A stretch of DNA of 64,000 bases from Dyadobacter psychrophilus (GTDB lineage Bacteria; Bacteroidota; Bacteroidia; Cytophagales; Spirosomataceae): positions 1-64,000 of the forward strand of contig NZ_FUZA01000001.1 in the NCBI RefSeq assembly GCF_900167945.1, in the 5' to 3' direction. The notes under the pieces are model-generated. The model was not told where the DNA came from. It saw nothing but the letters and a program-made list of their open reading frames with translations, and searched no databases. Position 1 is the first letter of the stretch; each line of letters starts with the position of its first letter. Positions 1-8,205 of this stretch are shown here, piece after piece. The position numbers and the translations under genes were made by a program.

Positions 1-260
1 TCCATGCGCATCGAGCAGTGATCGACCAGTTTACGATCAGAGGTTATGTTTTCCAGGTAACCCGTAAGCATAAGCTTGAAGAATACAACCGGGTCAATGG
101 ACGGGTTCCCGGTGCTTCCATACAGATCTCTGGTTTCTTTGTAAATGGAGTTCAAATCCAGAGATTCTCTCAACTTCCGATAAAAATTATCCTTTGGAAT
201 CCGCTCGGATAACTGGAAGTTCATGAACAGCTTTTCGGAGTAGTTTTTTCTTCCTTGCAT
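1..260 (-). CDS. IS1182-family transposase, N-terminal part, cut by window edge
   Basis: Reading the minus strand from the ATG at 258-260 gives an open frame to base 1 with no stop (about 86 residues). It begins MQGRKNYSEKLFMNF and is near-identical to the first 86 residues of the complete transposase at 51549-53069, with about a dozen substitutions. That region is the DUF772-type N-terminal domain of IS1182 transposases; the catalytic DDE part lies outside the window. The divergence from the second copy shows that these are two separate family members and not a very recent duplication. Whether this copy is intact cannot be judged here. Confidence 0.9.
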   Translation of the reverse strand, partial: MQGRKNYSEKLFMNFQLSERIPKDNFYRKLRESLDLNSIYKETRDLYGSTGNPSIDPVVFFKLMLTGYLENITSDRKLVDHCSMRM

Positions 261-610
261 TCCTGAAGTTACAAAATTCCAGGCAGTTATGGAAAGGATT
301 TAGGCTGTTTTTCATTGAGTTCTGCAACGGCCACCACCGTTTTCGTGAACACGGATACAAAGCACAATGGGAGAAAGAGACTGAACCTTTTGCTCCGTTG
401 CCAGCCATACAAATCTGAAAGAGTAGGAATTACTTTAAAAGGGGAGACCCTTCTAGTTTGTACGTAACGAATCAAGCTAAGAGCTGTCTTACTACACTGA
501 AAACTTTACATGTAGTATTCCAAACACCCAAAATCCTACTGACTTTAGGTATACGGCTACTGCTGCTGGACTAAAGGATTTAGAAATGCCCTCTGATATG
601 CCGGATGCTG
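261..610. repeat. IS1182 end and adjoining sequence shared with 58.23-58.61 kb
   Basis: No intact gene is visible between the transposase start and the HAD gene. At 319-334 the sequence GTTCTGCAACGGCCAC matches the inverted-repeat core that bounds the other IS1182 copy (51481-51504 and 54207-54230), so it is probably the outer end of this element, about 60 bp upstream of the transposase start. Similarity to 58230-58610 continues past this point: the two stretches share blocks such as GCAACGGCCACCACCGTTT and TTACATGTAG in the same order. The shared DNA therefore includes flank as well as IS. Bases 611-735 hold nothing I can name. Confidence 0.6.
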
Positions 611-735
611 CCCCCCGATGTCGTACTATCAGGGATTTGGTAAACCAGCTGCGGAAGATCAAGCGTTGGACAGCAGGGAACGTGCGGCAGATTAAAAAGA
701 TAAGAAATAAAGGGTAATGTCGGATGAATATTAAT

Positions 736-1365
736 TCAACTTGCTTTCACAATGTTCAAAATTTCTCCTGCGCTAGCTACCAGATAGTCTGGCCTAGCGG
801 CAGCGGCTGTTTCTTTATTGTCATAACCCCATTCAACCCAGGCAATTTTGACACCCACTTTTTGACAAGCGATAATGTCCCTCGTTTCGTCTCCTACATA
901 GAGGACTTGGTTAGCACAGAGGTCATACTTTTTAAGAAATTTGGCGATCAGTTTATCTTTCCCAAACAGGCTGGCCTTACAATAAATTTTGCTGATAGAC
1001 TCGACATTATTAGATAAAAGAAAACGTGTAATATTTTGTTCAGTATTAGACGAGATGATTGCTGTCTGGCAGCCTAAATCGTTAAGCCCTACCAGCAACT
1101 CTTTGATCCCGTCAAAGAGTTTCACCTGCTGAAGCTCTGTTTTGTATAGCGACAAGAATTCCGATGCTATCAACGGAATTCTATACATGGGGACATTGAG
1201 ATACTTGCAACGCTCCGGAATGGTAAGGCTTCGCAAGTATTGCAAGTTGCCAGATTCGATCTGCCGGTAAGCTTTTTTTGCAGCTATTTGGTTATAAACA
1301 GAGATAAAAACTTCATAGGAATCGGCCACGGTTCCATCGAAATCGAAAATAACGTATTTAAACAT
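736..1365 (-). CDS. HAD-superfamily hydrolase, phosphoglycolate-phosphatase-like
   Basis: A 209-residue cytoplasmic phosphatase of the HAD superfamily. Motif I is DFDGTVADS near the N-terminus, motif II is the ISSNTEQN stretch, motif III is the lysine in GKDKLIAKF, and motif IV is VGDETRDIIAC. Together these give the full Asp-nucleophile set. A helical cap lies between motifs I and II, as in Gph/PGP-like enzymes. I start at the ATG that begins MFKYVIFDF, which puts motif I about eight residues in as the family requires. A longer reading would add 30 residues without family character and would overlap the tetX-like remnant upstream. The substrate cannot be told from sequence; phosphoglycolate or another small phospho-metabolite is possible. 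Confidence 0.8.
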   Translation of the reverse strand: MFKYVIFDFDGTVADSYEVFISVYNQIAAKKAYRQIESGNLQYLRSLTIPERCKYLNVPMYRIPLIASEFLSLYKTELQQVKLFDGIKELLVGLNDLGCQTAIISSNTEQNITRFLLSNNVESISKIYCKASLFGKDKLIAKFLKKYDLCANQVLYVGDETRDIIACQKVGVKIAWVEWGYDNKETAAAARPDYLVASAGEILNIVKAS

Positions 1366-1444
1366 TGAATATTGACTATAAAAATGGAATTGATGATCAC
1401 GGACAAATTTCAGAAAGCCGGGTCGTATCCAAATGTTTCTTTTT

Positions 1445-1803
1445 AAAAGATTCATGGATTGGGGTCAGCCTTATCATCAATTATTATTCAACGCTACATC
1501 CACCCTTTTTGGTTTGCCAACCAAAAGGCTTCCGTTAAATAAGCCTTGGAAGGCTGATCGACCTTTACCGATTACGCTAATTGGATGCAGCCCTTTGCCG
1601 GTCAAAGGGTAAATACCGGCCTGATGGACGCTTCTGTGTTAGCGGATAATCTTGACAAGTGAAAATTACGAAACCATACAAGCCGCTATTTACGATTACG
1701 AACAAAAGATGTTTGCCTATGCGTCCGAGGCCCAATGAGTATCTAGCGAAAAGATGTTAGAAATGCGTCATCCCGATTTCACGTTCCAACGATTTATACA
1801 TTA
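1445..1803 (+). pseudogene. Remnant of TetX-like FAD-dependent monooxygenase (C-terminal third)
   Basis: Plus-strand translation shows the C-terminal part of a class A flavin monooxygenase of the TetX type, broken across frames. One frame reads DWGQPYHQLLF, then LPLNKPWKADRPLPITLIG. A shifted frame reads FAGQRVNTGLMDA and SVLADNL, then a stop. Another shift reads ETIQAAIYDYEQKMFAYASEAQ and, after a further stop, MLEMRHPDFTFQRF. The order matches the family's FAD-binding GDAAH/PPFAGQGVN region and C-terminal helix, but the GDAAH core is deleted (IGCS instead). The N-terminal two thirds, with the GxGxxG FAD fold, is absent. It cannot be functional. No IS boundary was recognised at its 5' break. 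Confidence 0.75.
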
Positions 1804-1957
1804 AAAGCATTCTAATTTTAGGTTAAGACATCTTGCCTGAGTTGACTCCAAAAAACGCCACCCATTTTTACACATCATGATGCAGAATGGGAGTTCAGAA
1901 AGGGACCAAAACCCGAAAGGGTTAGGGCAGCTGTTAGGTTAAAGAGTATTAAAATGT

Positions 1958-2227
1958 TCAAAAAATGGAAGGCTCAATTATTATTTTTGAATTAGCAAGC
2001 CAATCGTCAATAGGAACCTGGCAGGCTAAGGTGCAGCGGCCATCTATTTGCACCATACAGGTTCCGCAGCTCCCCATGCCACAGCAAAGCCCGAATCCGG
2101 AAATACTCATACAATCCGAAATCAACGCCATCAAAGACAAATATTTCCTTTCCCGGGTCTGGACCTGATATTCTTCATTTCCGTAGATTAGCGTAAAGAG
2201 AATTGTGCTTTTTAGTTCTTCTTCCAA
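1958..2227 (-). CDS. [2Fe-2S] ferredoxin-type small protein
   Basis: An 89-residue protein with a plant-ferredoxin-type cluster loop: CCGMGSCGTC followed about ten residues later by LAC, which supplies the four cysteines. The preceding strand pattern resembles the N-terminal Fe-S domain of xanthine-dehydrogenase-type small subunits (family knowledge), but the second, all-helical Fe-S domain is absent. The start is TTG; no ATG occurs between it and the in-frame stop of the upstream peroxidase gene. It is the last gene of the Rrf2-led operon, 57 bp after the peroxidase. Electron supply to the peroxidase or another oxidoreductase is an inference. Confidence 0.7.
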   Translation of the reverse strand: MEEELKSTILFTLIYGNEEYQVQTRERKYLSLMALISDCMSISGFGLCCGMGSCGTCMVQIDGRCTLACQVPIDDWLANSKIIIEPSIF

Positions 2228-2284
2228 ATTTATAAGTACTTGACTTTGATTTGTATTAACGCTTTTGTTGACTTCTCTCTGTGT

Positions 2285-3463
2285 TCAAAGACCTACCACA
2301 GGTAAACCACTCGGTACAGTTGCAGGGATTGTTTTGTCAAAGGAATCGTCGTTGAGCGTATTCAAAAATTCGACGATCCTTGAAATATCTTTGAAATTCA
2401 CGTCCATGTGTGTCGCAAGCGAATCAATGCTGCCGGCCTTCACCTTCGGGTTCAGGATCTTGCCTCCTGCCACATCTTCATAAAACAACAACACCTGATC
2501 CAGGGTAGTAAACTTGCCACTGTGCATGTAAGGAGCAGTAAAGCGCAGGTTACGTAGTGTGGGTGTCCGGAAGGCATAATCCTGATTGATCCCCCAGTCA
2601 CTTTCTGCCCGGTTATCAGTGTCTGGCACGCCCAGAGTATGTAGCTTATAATCAGAAAACATGGGCCCCGAGTGACATTTTGCGCAGCCTGTTACTAAAA
2701 ACGCATTCAGCCCGTCCTTTTCGCCAGTTGACAGTGCATTGCTGTCACCACGCATGTACTGGTCAAACCTGGTATTGGTGGCAATCAGCGTCCTTTCGTA
2801 GGATGCTAATGCCTTCGCTAAATTTACCCGGGTGACTGGTTTAGGATCTGTGGGAAATGCTTTCGAAAATAGCTCATTATAGGCAGGGATCTTATTTATC
2901 CGCTCGATGATTTCCTCCAGGATCTGGTGATCCGCATAACCACTGCCCCGCATTTCTTCCAGTGTTTTAATCGGCTCCAATGCCTGCTCCTCTAAGCCTT
3001 TTGCTCTTAAATCCCAAAACATTGGGGCCAGTTCCGGCCTGTATGTTTCGTGATTGGTTATGCCGTTAAAAGCTGTGTTTAAAATGCTTTGAGAGTTTCT
3101 TTTGACAAACGGAATATCATTGGGATCCAGAAATCGTCGCTTGCTGCCAGTACCTCTCCCATTTACCCCGATGGAAGTTTCCAGGAACTCCGCATAATTG
3201 AACTCGGGCTGATGACAGGTGGCGCAGGAAACGTCTTTGCTCCCGGAAAGGATAGGGTCAAAAAACAAGAACCGGCCCAGGTTTACCTTTTCCCGGGTCG
3301 AAGGGTTGTCTTCCGGGTCTGTCACATACCGGGGTAATGCGCCCAGATCAGCAATTGTTTCGACCACCTTCGGCTTTCTTTGGCGCAATGTGTCCCGGTC
3401 CCTTCCGCAGGAGCTACAAAGAATTGTAAGTAAAAACACTAAACAAATGGGATGGATAATCAT
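2285..3463 (-). CDS. Dihaem cytochrome c peroxidase (MauG/CcpA family), lipoprotein
   Basis: A 392-residue periplasmic peroxidase that reduces H2O2 with electrons from cytochromes. It has two c-type haem motifs, CATCH near residue 80 and CAKCH near residue 255, in the spacing of the bacterial cytochrome c peroxidase family. The N-terminus is a lipoprotein signal (MIIHPICLVFLLTILCSSC), so it is probably membrane-anchored. The NLGRFLFFDPILSGS stretch before the first haem is characteristic of the family. Upstream lie DUF488 and truncated haemoglobin genes and downstream the [2Fe-2S] gene, all on the minus strand with short gaps. This argues for shared expression under the Rrf2 regulator at 8206-8643. 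Confidence 0.92.
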   Translation of the reverse strand: MIIHPICLVFLLTILCSSCGRDRDTLRQRKPKVVETIADLGALPRYVTDPEDNPSTREKVNLGRFLFFDPILSGSKDVSCATCHQPEFNYAEFLETSIGVNGRGTGSKRRFLDPNDIPFVKRNSQSILNTAFNGITNHETYRPELAPMFWDLRAKGLEEQALEPIKTLEEMRGSGYADHQILEEIIERINKIPAYNELFSKAFPTDPKPVTRVNLAKALASYERTLIATNTRFDQYMRGDSNALSTGEKDGLNAFLVTGCAKCHSGPMFSDYKLHTLGVPDTDNRAESDWGINQDYAFRTPTLRNLRFTAPYMHSGKFTTLDQVLLFYEDVAGGKILNPKVKAGSIDSLATHMDVNFKDISRIVEFLNTLNDDSFDKTIPATVPSGLPVVGL

Positions 3464-3480
3464 TGTCTTACCGGAATATC

Positions 3481-3888
3481 TTACTCATTGATGGTCTGCT
3501 TCAGAAATTTGTCCAGGAAACATTTCAACGCAATTGCGTTGTTGAACTGTTCATTTTGGGCAGCATACAAGAGGGATACTTTTTTGTGCTGCTTGATCAA
3601 AGCGATAAGTTGCCCGGCAATCTCCCTGTTTTTGTTGAGCTGAAAGTTGTAGTCTGCAACAAACTCCGGCCACCGTTCCGGATCGTGATTAAACCATTTT
3701 CGTAGTTCGGTGCTTGGGGCAATTTCTCTCAGCCAAATGTCGACGCCGGCCTGGCTTTTCTTTAATCCCCTGGGCCACAAACGGTCAACAAGTATGCGGA
3801 AGCCATCCGTTTTGCTGGCCGGTTCATATATCCGCTTTACGTTTATTACAAGATCTTGGTCAGTCGTTTCCATACTATCAGATCTCAT
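3481..3888 (-). CDS. DUF488 (YeaO-like) protein
   Basis: A 135-residue cytoplasmic protein of the DUF488/YeaO family, recognised from the VDRLWPRGLKK motif and the REIAPSTELRKWFNHDP stretch. Its biochemical role is not established. Family members often lie beside haemoglobins or nitrosative-stress genes, which fits here. Its ATG overlaps the stop of the truncated-haemoglobin gene (ATGA, 3885-3888), so the two are probably translationally coupled. The peroxidase gene follows after 17 bp. Confidence 0.85.
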   Translation of the reverse strand: MRSDSMETTDQDLVINVKRIYEPASKTDGFRILVDRLWPRGLKKSQAGVDIWLREIAPSTELRKWFNHDPERWPEFVADYNFQLNKNREIAGQLIALIKQHKKVSLLYAAQNEQFNNAIALKCFLDKFLKQTINE

Positions 3889-4280
3889 AAAATCACACGG
3901 GATGGATCGCTTTGGTAGTACTTCATTTTGTATTCAAACATTTCTGCCATTTTCTCCGCCCTAAACTTTGCCTCCTGGGCTTTCTCGCCGACAAACAGTT
4001 CGTCAATGGTCCCGACAAATAAATCCATCCATTTTTCAAAATGCGTGTGGTCAACCTGTAACATGGCGTGCGGCGTAAACGGGCTTCCGTAATAAGTATG
4101 CTCCTTCAAAAGCACTGTCTGCCAGAACTTGTACATTTTTTCCATATGCTGCGGCCAGTTACCACCGATCCGCTCATTAAAAACCGGTGATAGCAATGTA
4201 TCCGCCCTGACTTTTGCGTAAAAGGAATCGACCAGAAGCTTGATGTCCTCGATGCTGAGTATCTCTTGTTTTGTTTTCAT
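3885..4280 (-). CDS. Group III truncated haemoglobin
   Basis: A 131-residue 2-on-2 haemoglobin. The N-terminal helix carries the group III hallmark FYAKVRADTLLSPVF. The proximal histidine is within HTHFEKWMDLF. No signal peptide is present, so it is cytoplasmic. Group III globins bind O2 and NO and are linked to micro-oxic growth and NO handling (family knowledge). It lies between the oxidase genes and the DUF488/peroxidase pair in one operon, downstream of an Rrf2 regulator. This supports a role in NO or oxygen handling at low oxygen. Confidence 0.92.
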   Translation of the reverse strand: MKTKQEILSIEDIKLLVDSFYAKVRADTLLSPVFNERIGGNWPQHMEKMYKFWQTVLLKEHTYYGSPFTPHAMLQVDHTHFEKWMDLFVGTIDELFVGEKAQEAKFRAEKMAEMFEYKMKYYQSDPSRVIL

Positions 4281-4281
4281 T

Positions 4282-4692
4282 TCAAATGTTGACCAGGTTA
4301 ATGTATCGGATAAGGTAATACATCGACCATCCTAAAAAGCCGATGAGCAGGATCCAGATCCAGGCCGGAATGCTCTGGGGTGTTTCACTTCCGGTAATCA
4401 GAAACCGCTTCTGGTCCCCTTTTCCGTATGCATTGATCATTAATGGGACAATCCCATCCACCACTGCATTCTCGGTGATACCTTCAACGGCAATGGCAGG
4501 CCCGTTCTTCACCTCAAAAGGAATGATGCGGATACCTTCTTTGCCTGTCGGGTCTTTACTGATAATTTTCAGCTCATGTTTGCCATCCACCATTTTACGG
4601 GTATCCAGCTCAAAATTCACAGGAGAGATAAACTCAGCGATTGGCGTTTGATCCTTATCCAGGAAAAGAAAAACTGTGCTTTTATCTTCCAT
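4282..4692 (-). CDS. Oxidase-cluster membrane protein, one C-terminal TM
   Basis: A 136-residue protein I do not recognise by name. The first 100 residues are hydrophilic and strand-rich, with a pattern like an Ig or FixG-type beta-sandwich (for example DGKHELKIISKDPTG). One transmembrane helix follows (IWILLIGFLGWSMYYLIRY) with a short tail. There is no cleavable signal, so the topology is uncertain. It sits 4 bp downstream of the preceding CPVC protein gene and 1 bp upstream of the globin gene, so it is firmly inside the operon. An accessory role in oxidase assembly is plausible from context only. Confidence 0.65.
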   Translation of the reverse strand: MEDKSTVFLFLDKDQTPIAEFISPVNFELDTRKMVDGKHELKIISKDPTGKEGIRIIPFEVKNGPAIAVEGITENAVVDGIVPLMINAYGKGDQKRFLITGSETPQSIPAWIWILLIGFLGWSMYYLIRYINLVNI

Positions 4693-4696
4693 AACA

Positions 4697-4954
4697 TTAA
4701 ATGTTTATAATAAGCCTTTTGATATGGTCGTCCGACTTTTCGCCAGGTTTGATCAACATCTTTGCCGAGAAAAAGAGTGTCAGTATCACAATGATGGCGG
4801 CAACCGAAACAATCAGATAGTCCCAGTTGCTTTCCGGGCCTGATCCATGCGCAATGCCTTGTAATAACTTCGGCTGACGCTGGTCACATACCGGGCACGC
4901 CGCAGCAAATAAGCCCATCAAGACAAAAACGGTTAACAAAAAGGCTTTTTTCAT
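4697..4954 (-). CDS. Small membrane protein with CPVC motif, oxidase cluster
   Basis: An 85-residue protein. The chosen ATG gives a signal-like N-terminus (MKKAFLLTVFVLMGLFAAA) followed at once by CPVC, an exported Cys pair that could bind metal or act in thiol redox. A second hydrophobic helix (LIVSVAAIIVILTLFFSA) and a basic tail follow. A longer reading adds 15 residues that spoil the signal. It lies 45 bp after the CcoO/P-like gene. The Cys pair suggests copper delivery or a thiol function for the oxidase, but this is an inference. Confidence 0.6.
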   Translation of the reverse strand: MKKAFLLTVFVLMGLFAAACPVCDQRQPKLLQGIAHGSGPESNWDYLIVSVAAIIVILTLFFSAKMLIKPGEKSDDHIKRLIINI

Positions 4955-4999
4955 ATCAAATCTGAATTCATTAAAGTTTAACAAATGCCGCCGTAGCAT

Positions 5000-6019
5000 C
5001 TATTGCACAGGCATTTCCTTAATTTTCTGCACAATCTGCTCTACTTGTTGCACCGATACCTTGGGCGCATTGTTGCCCCAGCTGCTGCGCTCGTGGTTTA
5101 TAATGGCGGCTATTTGCTCCGGACTTAAATCTGCATTCGCTCCCACAGCGGGCATCGCCCCGTATTCCTGGCGGGCATCATAGCCCCGCATAATAATGTT
5201 TACGATTAAGGAAGGATCTTTATCGACTACGACCATACTACCTTTCAAAGGTGGAAAAGCGCCTTTCAAACCTTCCCCGCTTTCCTGATGACATGCCTGA
5301 CAATGCGTGGCGTAAAGCATCTGGCCATTTTCGGAAGTTTCAGTATCGGACAGCTTGGATTGATCCGTGCTTTCTGCTTTCTGTTCCTGCTTTGCGTATA
5401 AAAAGGCAGCAGGTCCCGCCGTGCCTGGGAGTTCCGTTTGTTTCAATGATTGTAAATAAGCGACCAGGTCCAGCGCATCCTGAGTAGCTACCAGAGTCAT
5501 CCCTTGTCTTTGAAACGCATCGGGAACATTTACCACCACATCCTCTTTTGCCGGCTCAGCTTTACTTTCAAACAGCCAGGGATATGCCGGCATAATGGAC
5601 TGCTTGATCACAATGCGCGGGTTATATAAATGCACCAGGTTCCATTCCCAGCTAGGCTGCCGGCTGCCGATCGAGGTCAGGTCAGGACCGGTCCGCTCAG
5701 TACCCATCAAGGTGGCCGTATTACGCCAGAAATCCGTGCGGCGGTTGGAAGCATAGTCTGCCGCAAGCCCGGGCCGTTGGCCCCAAACCTTGTCCATATC
5801 CACATTACGGACCTGCTGGGTATGGCAGGCCACGCACCCATTGGAAACATACAATGCCTTTCCCCTAATCGCCGCCTCACTGAGCGGCACTGCACCTGGC
5901 AGCGGTGCATTGTTCTGCTCATTATCAATGGCAGGCAATACGGCCACGAAAGCGGTTAAGCCGATAAAGAGCAGGAAGGCAGCGCCAAATAGTTTGTTAT
6001 GATTATCGAAAAAATCCAT
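5000..6019 (-). CDS. CcoO-CcoP-like dihaem subunit of cbb3-type oxidase
   Basis: A 339-residue membrane-anchored dihaem cytochrome. One N-terminal TM (FGAAFLLFIGLTAFVAVLP) anchors two periplasmic haem c domains. The first carries CVACHTQQVR and a CcoO-type core (a WRNTATLMGTERTGPDL stretch, then SIMPAYPWLF). The second is a class I cytochrome c domain with CQACH and a Met-containing GAMPAVG loop, as in CcoP. In classical cbb3 oxidases CcoO and CcoP are separate proteins, so this looks like a natural fusion that feeds electrons to CcoN. It starts 37 bp after the ccoN stop. Confidence 0.85.
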   Translation of the reverse strand: MDFFDNHNKLFGAAFLLFIGLTAFVAVLPAIDNEQNNAPLPGAVPLSEAAIRGKALYVSNGCVACHTQQVRNVDMDKVWGQRPGLAADYASNRRTDFWRNTATLMGTERTGPDLTSIGSRQPSWEWNLVHLYNPRIVIKQSIMPAYPWLFESKAEPAKEDVVVNVPDAFQRQGMTLVATQDALDLVAYLQSLKQTELPGTAGPAAFLYAKQEQKAESTDQSKLSDTETSENGQMLYATHCQACHQESGEGLKGAFPPLKGSMVVVDKDPSLIVNIIMRGYDARQEYGAMPAVGANADLSPEQIAAIINHERSSWGNNAPKVSVQQVEQIVQKIKEMPVQ

Positions 6020-6056
6020 GATGTCAAATTAAATGGGGGATAGATATTACTCGATT

Positions 6057-8162
6057 TCAGGGCACGCGATCAATAGATCTTAGCTTTTCAAATGCCGTTT
6101 CCTTAATATCAACCGTGCCCGGCGCCACCATCATCCGGTAAAGATTATAAGCGAAAAACAGGTGTGAGAGCCACATCAGGCTTCCTCCAATTGCCCGCCA
6201 AAGCCAAAACGGCGCCATGAAACTGACTGAGTCAATAAAAGGCTTGGCCTCCATCCACATCAGACCGCGCATGGTACTTCCATACATTAATGGTATCGTG
6301 TAAAACAATAGCCCGATCAATGCCAGCCAAAAGTGCGCACCAACCGTAATCTGCGGCGGCTCCTGCCCGGTGATACGTGGCATGAGTGCATAGATCCCTG
6401 CCCAGAGCAAAAAGCAAATAATGCCATACATCGTCAAATGGGAATGGGCGACAGTAAAATCAGTGAAATGCCAGAGCAGATTGGTAGACCGGAAGGCTTC
6501 GGCGGTTCCCTGCAGAGAACCGGTAAAGTAAAAAAGGATACCCGTTAAAAAGAATGGAAGTGTATAACTGTCGGTGATCTTATACCATGCGCCTTTAAAG
6601 GTCAGCAGAAAATTGGTAGTTCCAGCCACCACCGGGATGATCATGCCCACACTGCCGACGATGGCAACTGTTTGCAGCCACCAGGGGATTGCACTAAAAA
6701 CAAAATGATGGGTACCAATAAGCGTATAAAAAAGGATCTGCGTCCAAAAAGCGAGTATACCCAGACTATACGAATAGATCGGTTTATTAAGCTGCTGGGG
6801 CAGGAAATAATAAACGATCCCGAGCGTGAAAAGCATGAACCACATTCCAACGCCCTGATGCATGTAATAGCCTTGAATAATCGTTTCACCCAGCCCATTT
6901 TGCCAAAGAGGTACATAAGCGACTATCGAGATCACAATTCCGAAAATCACCGAAGAGACAATGTACCAGTTTGAAATGTAGATCTCCTTTGTCGTGCGGC
7001 TGGCGACCGTCTTGAAGTAATTGATCAGTGTTAGCAGAAGTCCAATGCCAAATAGCAGCATCACCGGCCATATGTATTCCCGGTACTCCCCTCCCCCATT
7101 ATTGATGCCGGCCATCAACGACAATGTACCCAGTACCACCGCCGTGTTAATCAGGATCAATGTGTACCAGCCAAGTTTTATACTGAATAGGCTTGTATTG
7201 CTCACTCTGGGCACGACATAGTTGCCCAACCCCAGCATCGCTAATGACGCCCAGCCCCAGAAAACGGCGTTGGTATGTACCGGCCGCAGCCGCCCAAAGC
7301 TTAGCCAGCTGAATTGGTCCGCGTCGGGCGCAACAAATTTTATTCCGAGATATTCTCCTACCGTTGTCCCAAAAACAAGCCAGAACGTCGCAGTGATGAT
7401 GAACCAGGTGATCAGCCTGGAAAGCTCTGGGTCGACTTTCGGGCGAACGTGCGCCTTTCTTTTACGTGCCACGAAGGGAAGTGAAGCCTCATGTTCCACA
7501 TTGTTGATCAAGCCTTTATGGTCGTTGGCCGGTAATGCGCCCGATAGTTCATTATGACTCAATGCAAAATCCAGCGCATCTTTTCTGCGTTGAAGTGTTG
7601 CTGCAAGATCCTTACCTTCTATTCCATCCAGATATGCTGCCACTCGCCCGGCTTCTGCCTCACGCTGCTGGTTTCTATACCTGTTTAATGTGTTGGTGAT
7701 CTTGAAAAACAAGAAGATAACACCCGCCAGCACAGGGATTGAAATCAATACAATGGTAATTAAAATACCACCCTGGCTTAGTAGTGAACCCGCAGTTGGC
7801 TGACTCGACTGTGCCAGAGAGGGAAAATCCAGCAAAGTCAGCATGACCAACAAAATGGCTCCTACACGCCCTTTTTTAACCATCCGGTCGAGCAGCAATG
7901 AGATCTGCCTGCTGCTAAGGTTTTCAAGGTATTTTGGATAATCCTTTATCCCCTGGTTGACTTTACTGATCAGATAATTATGTACGACGTCTTTGATCAG
8001 GATTGCAACAAAAAGCAAACCCAGCGCCATCACCAATGCAACGACTCCTACCGAAAGTGCAACGGCCTGACCAAAGTGGATCTCAGCATAGGCAGGTATT
8101 GCCACCAGGTAAGCACCAAGGCATAAGCTACTCACGATCTTACATCTACCAACAATCATCAT
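6057..8162 (-). CDS. ccoN: cbb3-type cytochrome c oxidase subunit I with N-terminal extension
   Basis: A 701-residue catalytic subunit that reduces O2 to water. Residues from about 235 match CcoN. RPVHTNAVFWGW carries a haem b ligand, GYYMHQGVGMW a CuB ligand, IGTHHF the CuB His pair, and VAHSHLTMYG the two haem ligands. The Tyr six residues before the HH pair (FYTLIGTHH), which corresponds to the cross-linked Tyr of cbb3 enzymes, is present. The glutamates of nitric-oxide reductase are not seen. The first 235 residues are extra compared with a usual CcoN of about 475: a signal-like helix, at least two further TM helices and a charged linker. The gene follows the Rrf2 regulator by 43 bp. Confidence 0.88.
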   Translation of the reverse strand: MMIVGRCKIVSSLCLGAYLVAIPAYAEIHFGQAVALSVGVVALVMALGLLFVAILIKDVVHNYLISKVNQGIKDYPKYLENLSSRQISLLLDRMVKKGRVGAILLVMLTLLDFPSLAQSSQPTAGSLLSQGGILITIVLISIPVLAGVIFLFFKITNTLNRYRNQQREAEAGRVAAYLDGIEGKDLAATLQRRKDALDFALSHNELSGALPANDHKGLINNVEHEASLPFVARKRKAHVRPKVDPELSRLITWFIITATFWLVFGTTVGEYLGIKFVAPDADQFSWLSFGRLRPVHTNAVFWGWASLAMLGLGNYVVPRVSNTSLFSIKLGWYTLILINTAVVLGTLSLMAGINNGGGEYREYIWPVMLLFGIGLLLTLINYFKTVASRTTKEIYISNWYIVSSVIFGIVISIVAYVPLWQNGLGETIIQGYYMHQGVGMWFMLFTLGIVYYFLPQQLNKPIYSYSLGILAFWTQILFYTLIGTHHFVFSAIPWWLQTVAIVGSVGMIIPVVAGTTNFLLTFKGAWYKITDSYTLPFFLTGILFYFTGSLQGTAEAFRSTNLLWHFTDFTVAHSHLTMYGIICFLLWAGIYALMPRITGQEPPQITVGAHFWLALIGLLFYTIPLMYGSTMRGLMWMEAKPFIDSVSFMAPFWLWRAIGGSLMWLSHLFFAYNLYRMMVAPGTVDIKETAFEKLRSIDRVP

Positions 8163-8205
8163 ATTTTATATATTAAGACCCTAATATCTTTTATTTTCGA
8201 AAATT

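Noticed and set aside
724..1017. Plus-strand 97-residue frame over the HAD gene
   Set aside because: It is antisense to a gene with full HAD motifs and has no family sign of its own.
1445..1803. Functional tetracycline-modifying TetX
   Set aside because: The FAD-binding N-terminus is missing and the frame is broken several times.
6057..8162. Reading the 701-residue haem-copper protein as nitric-oxide reductase NorB
   Set aside because: The Tyr six residues before the HH pair, as in cbb3 oxidases, is present. The NorB glutamates are absent and dihaem CcoO/P-type sequence follows.
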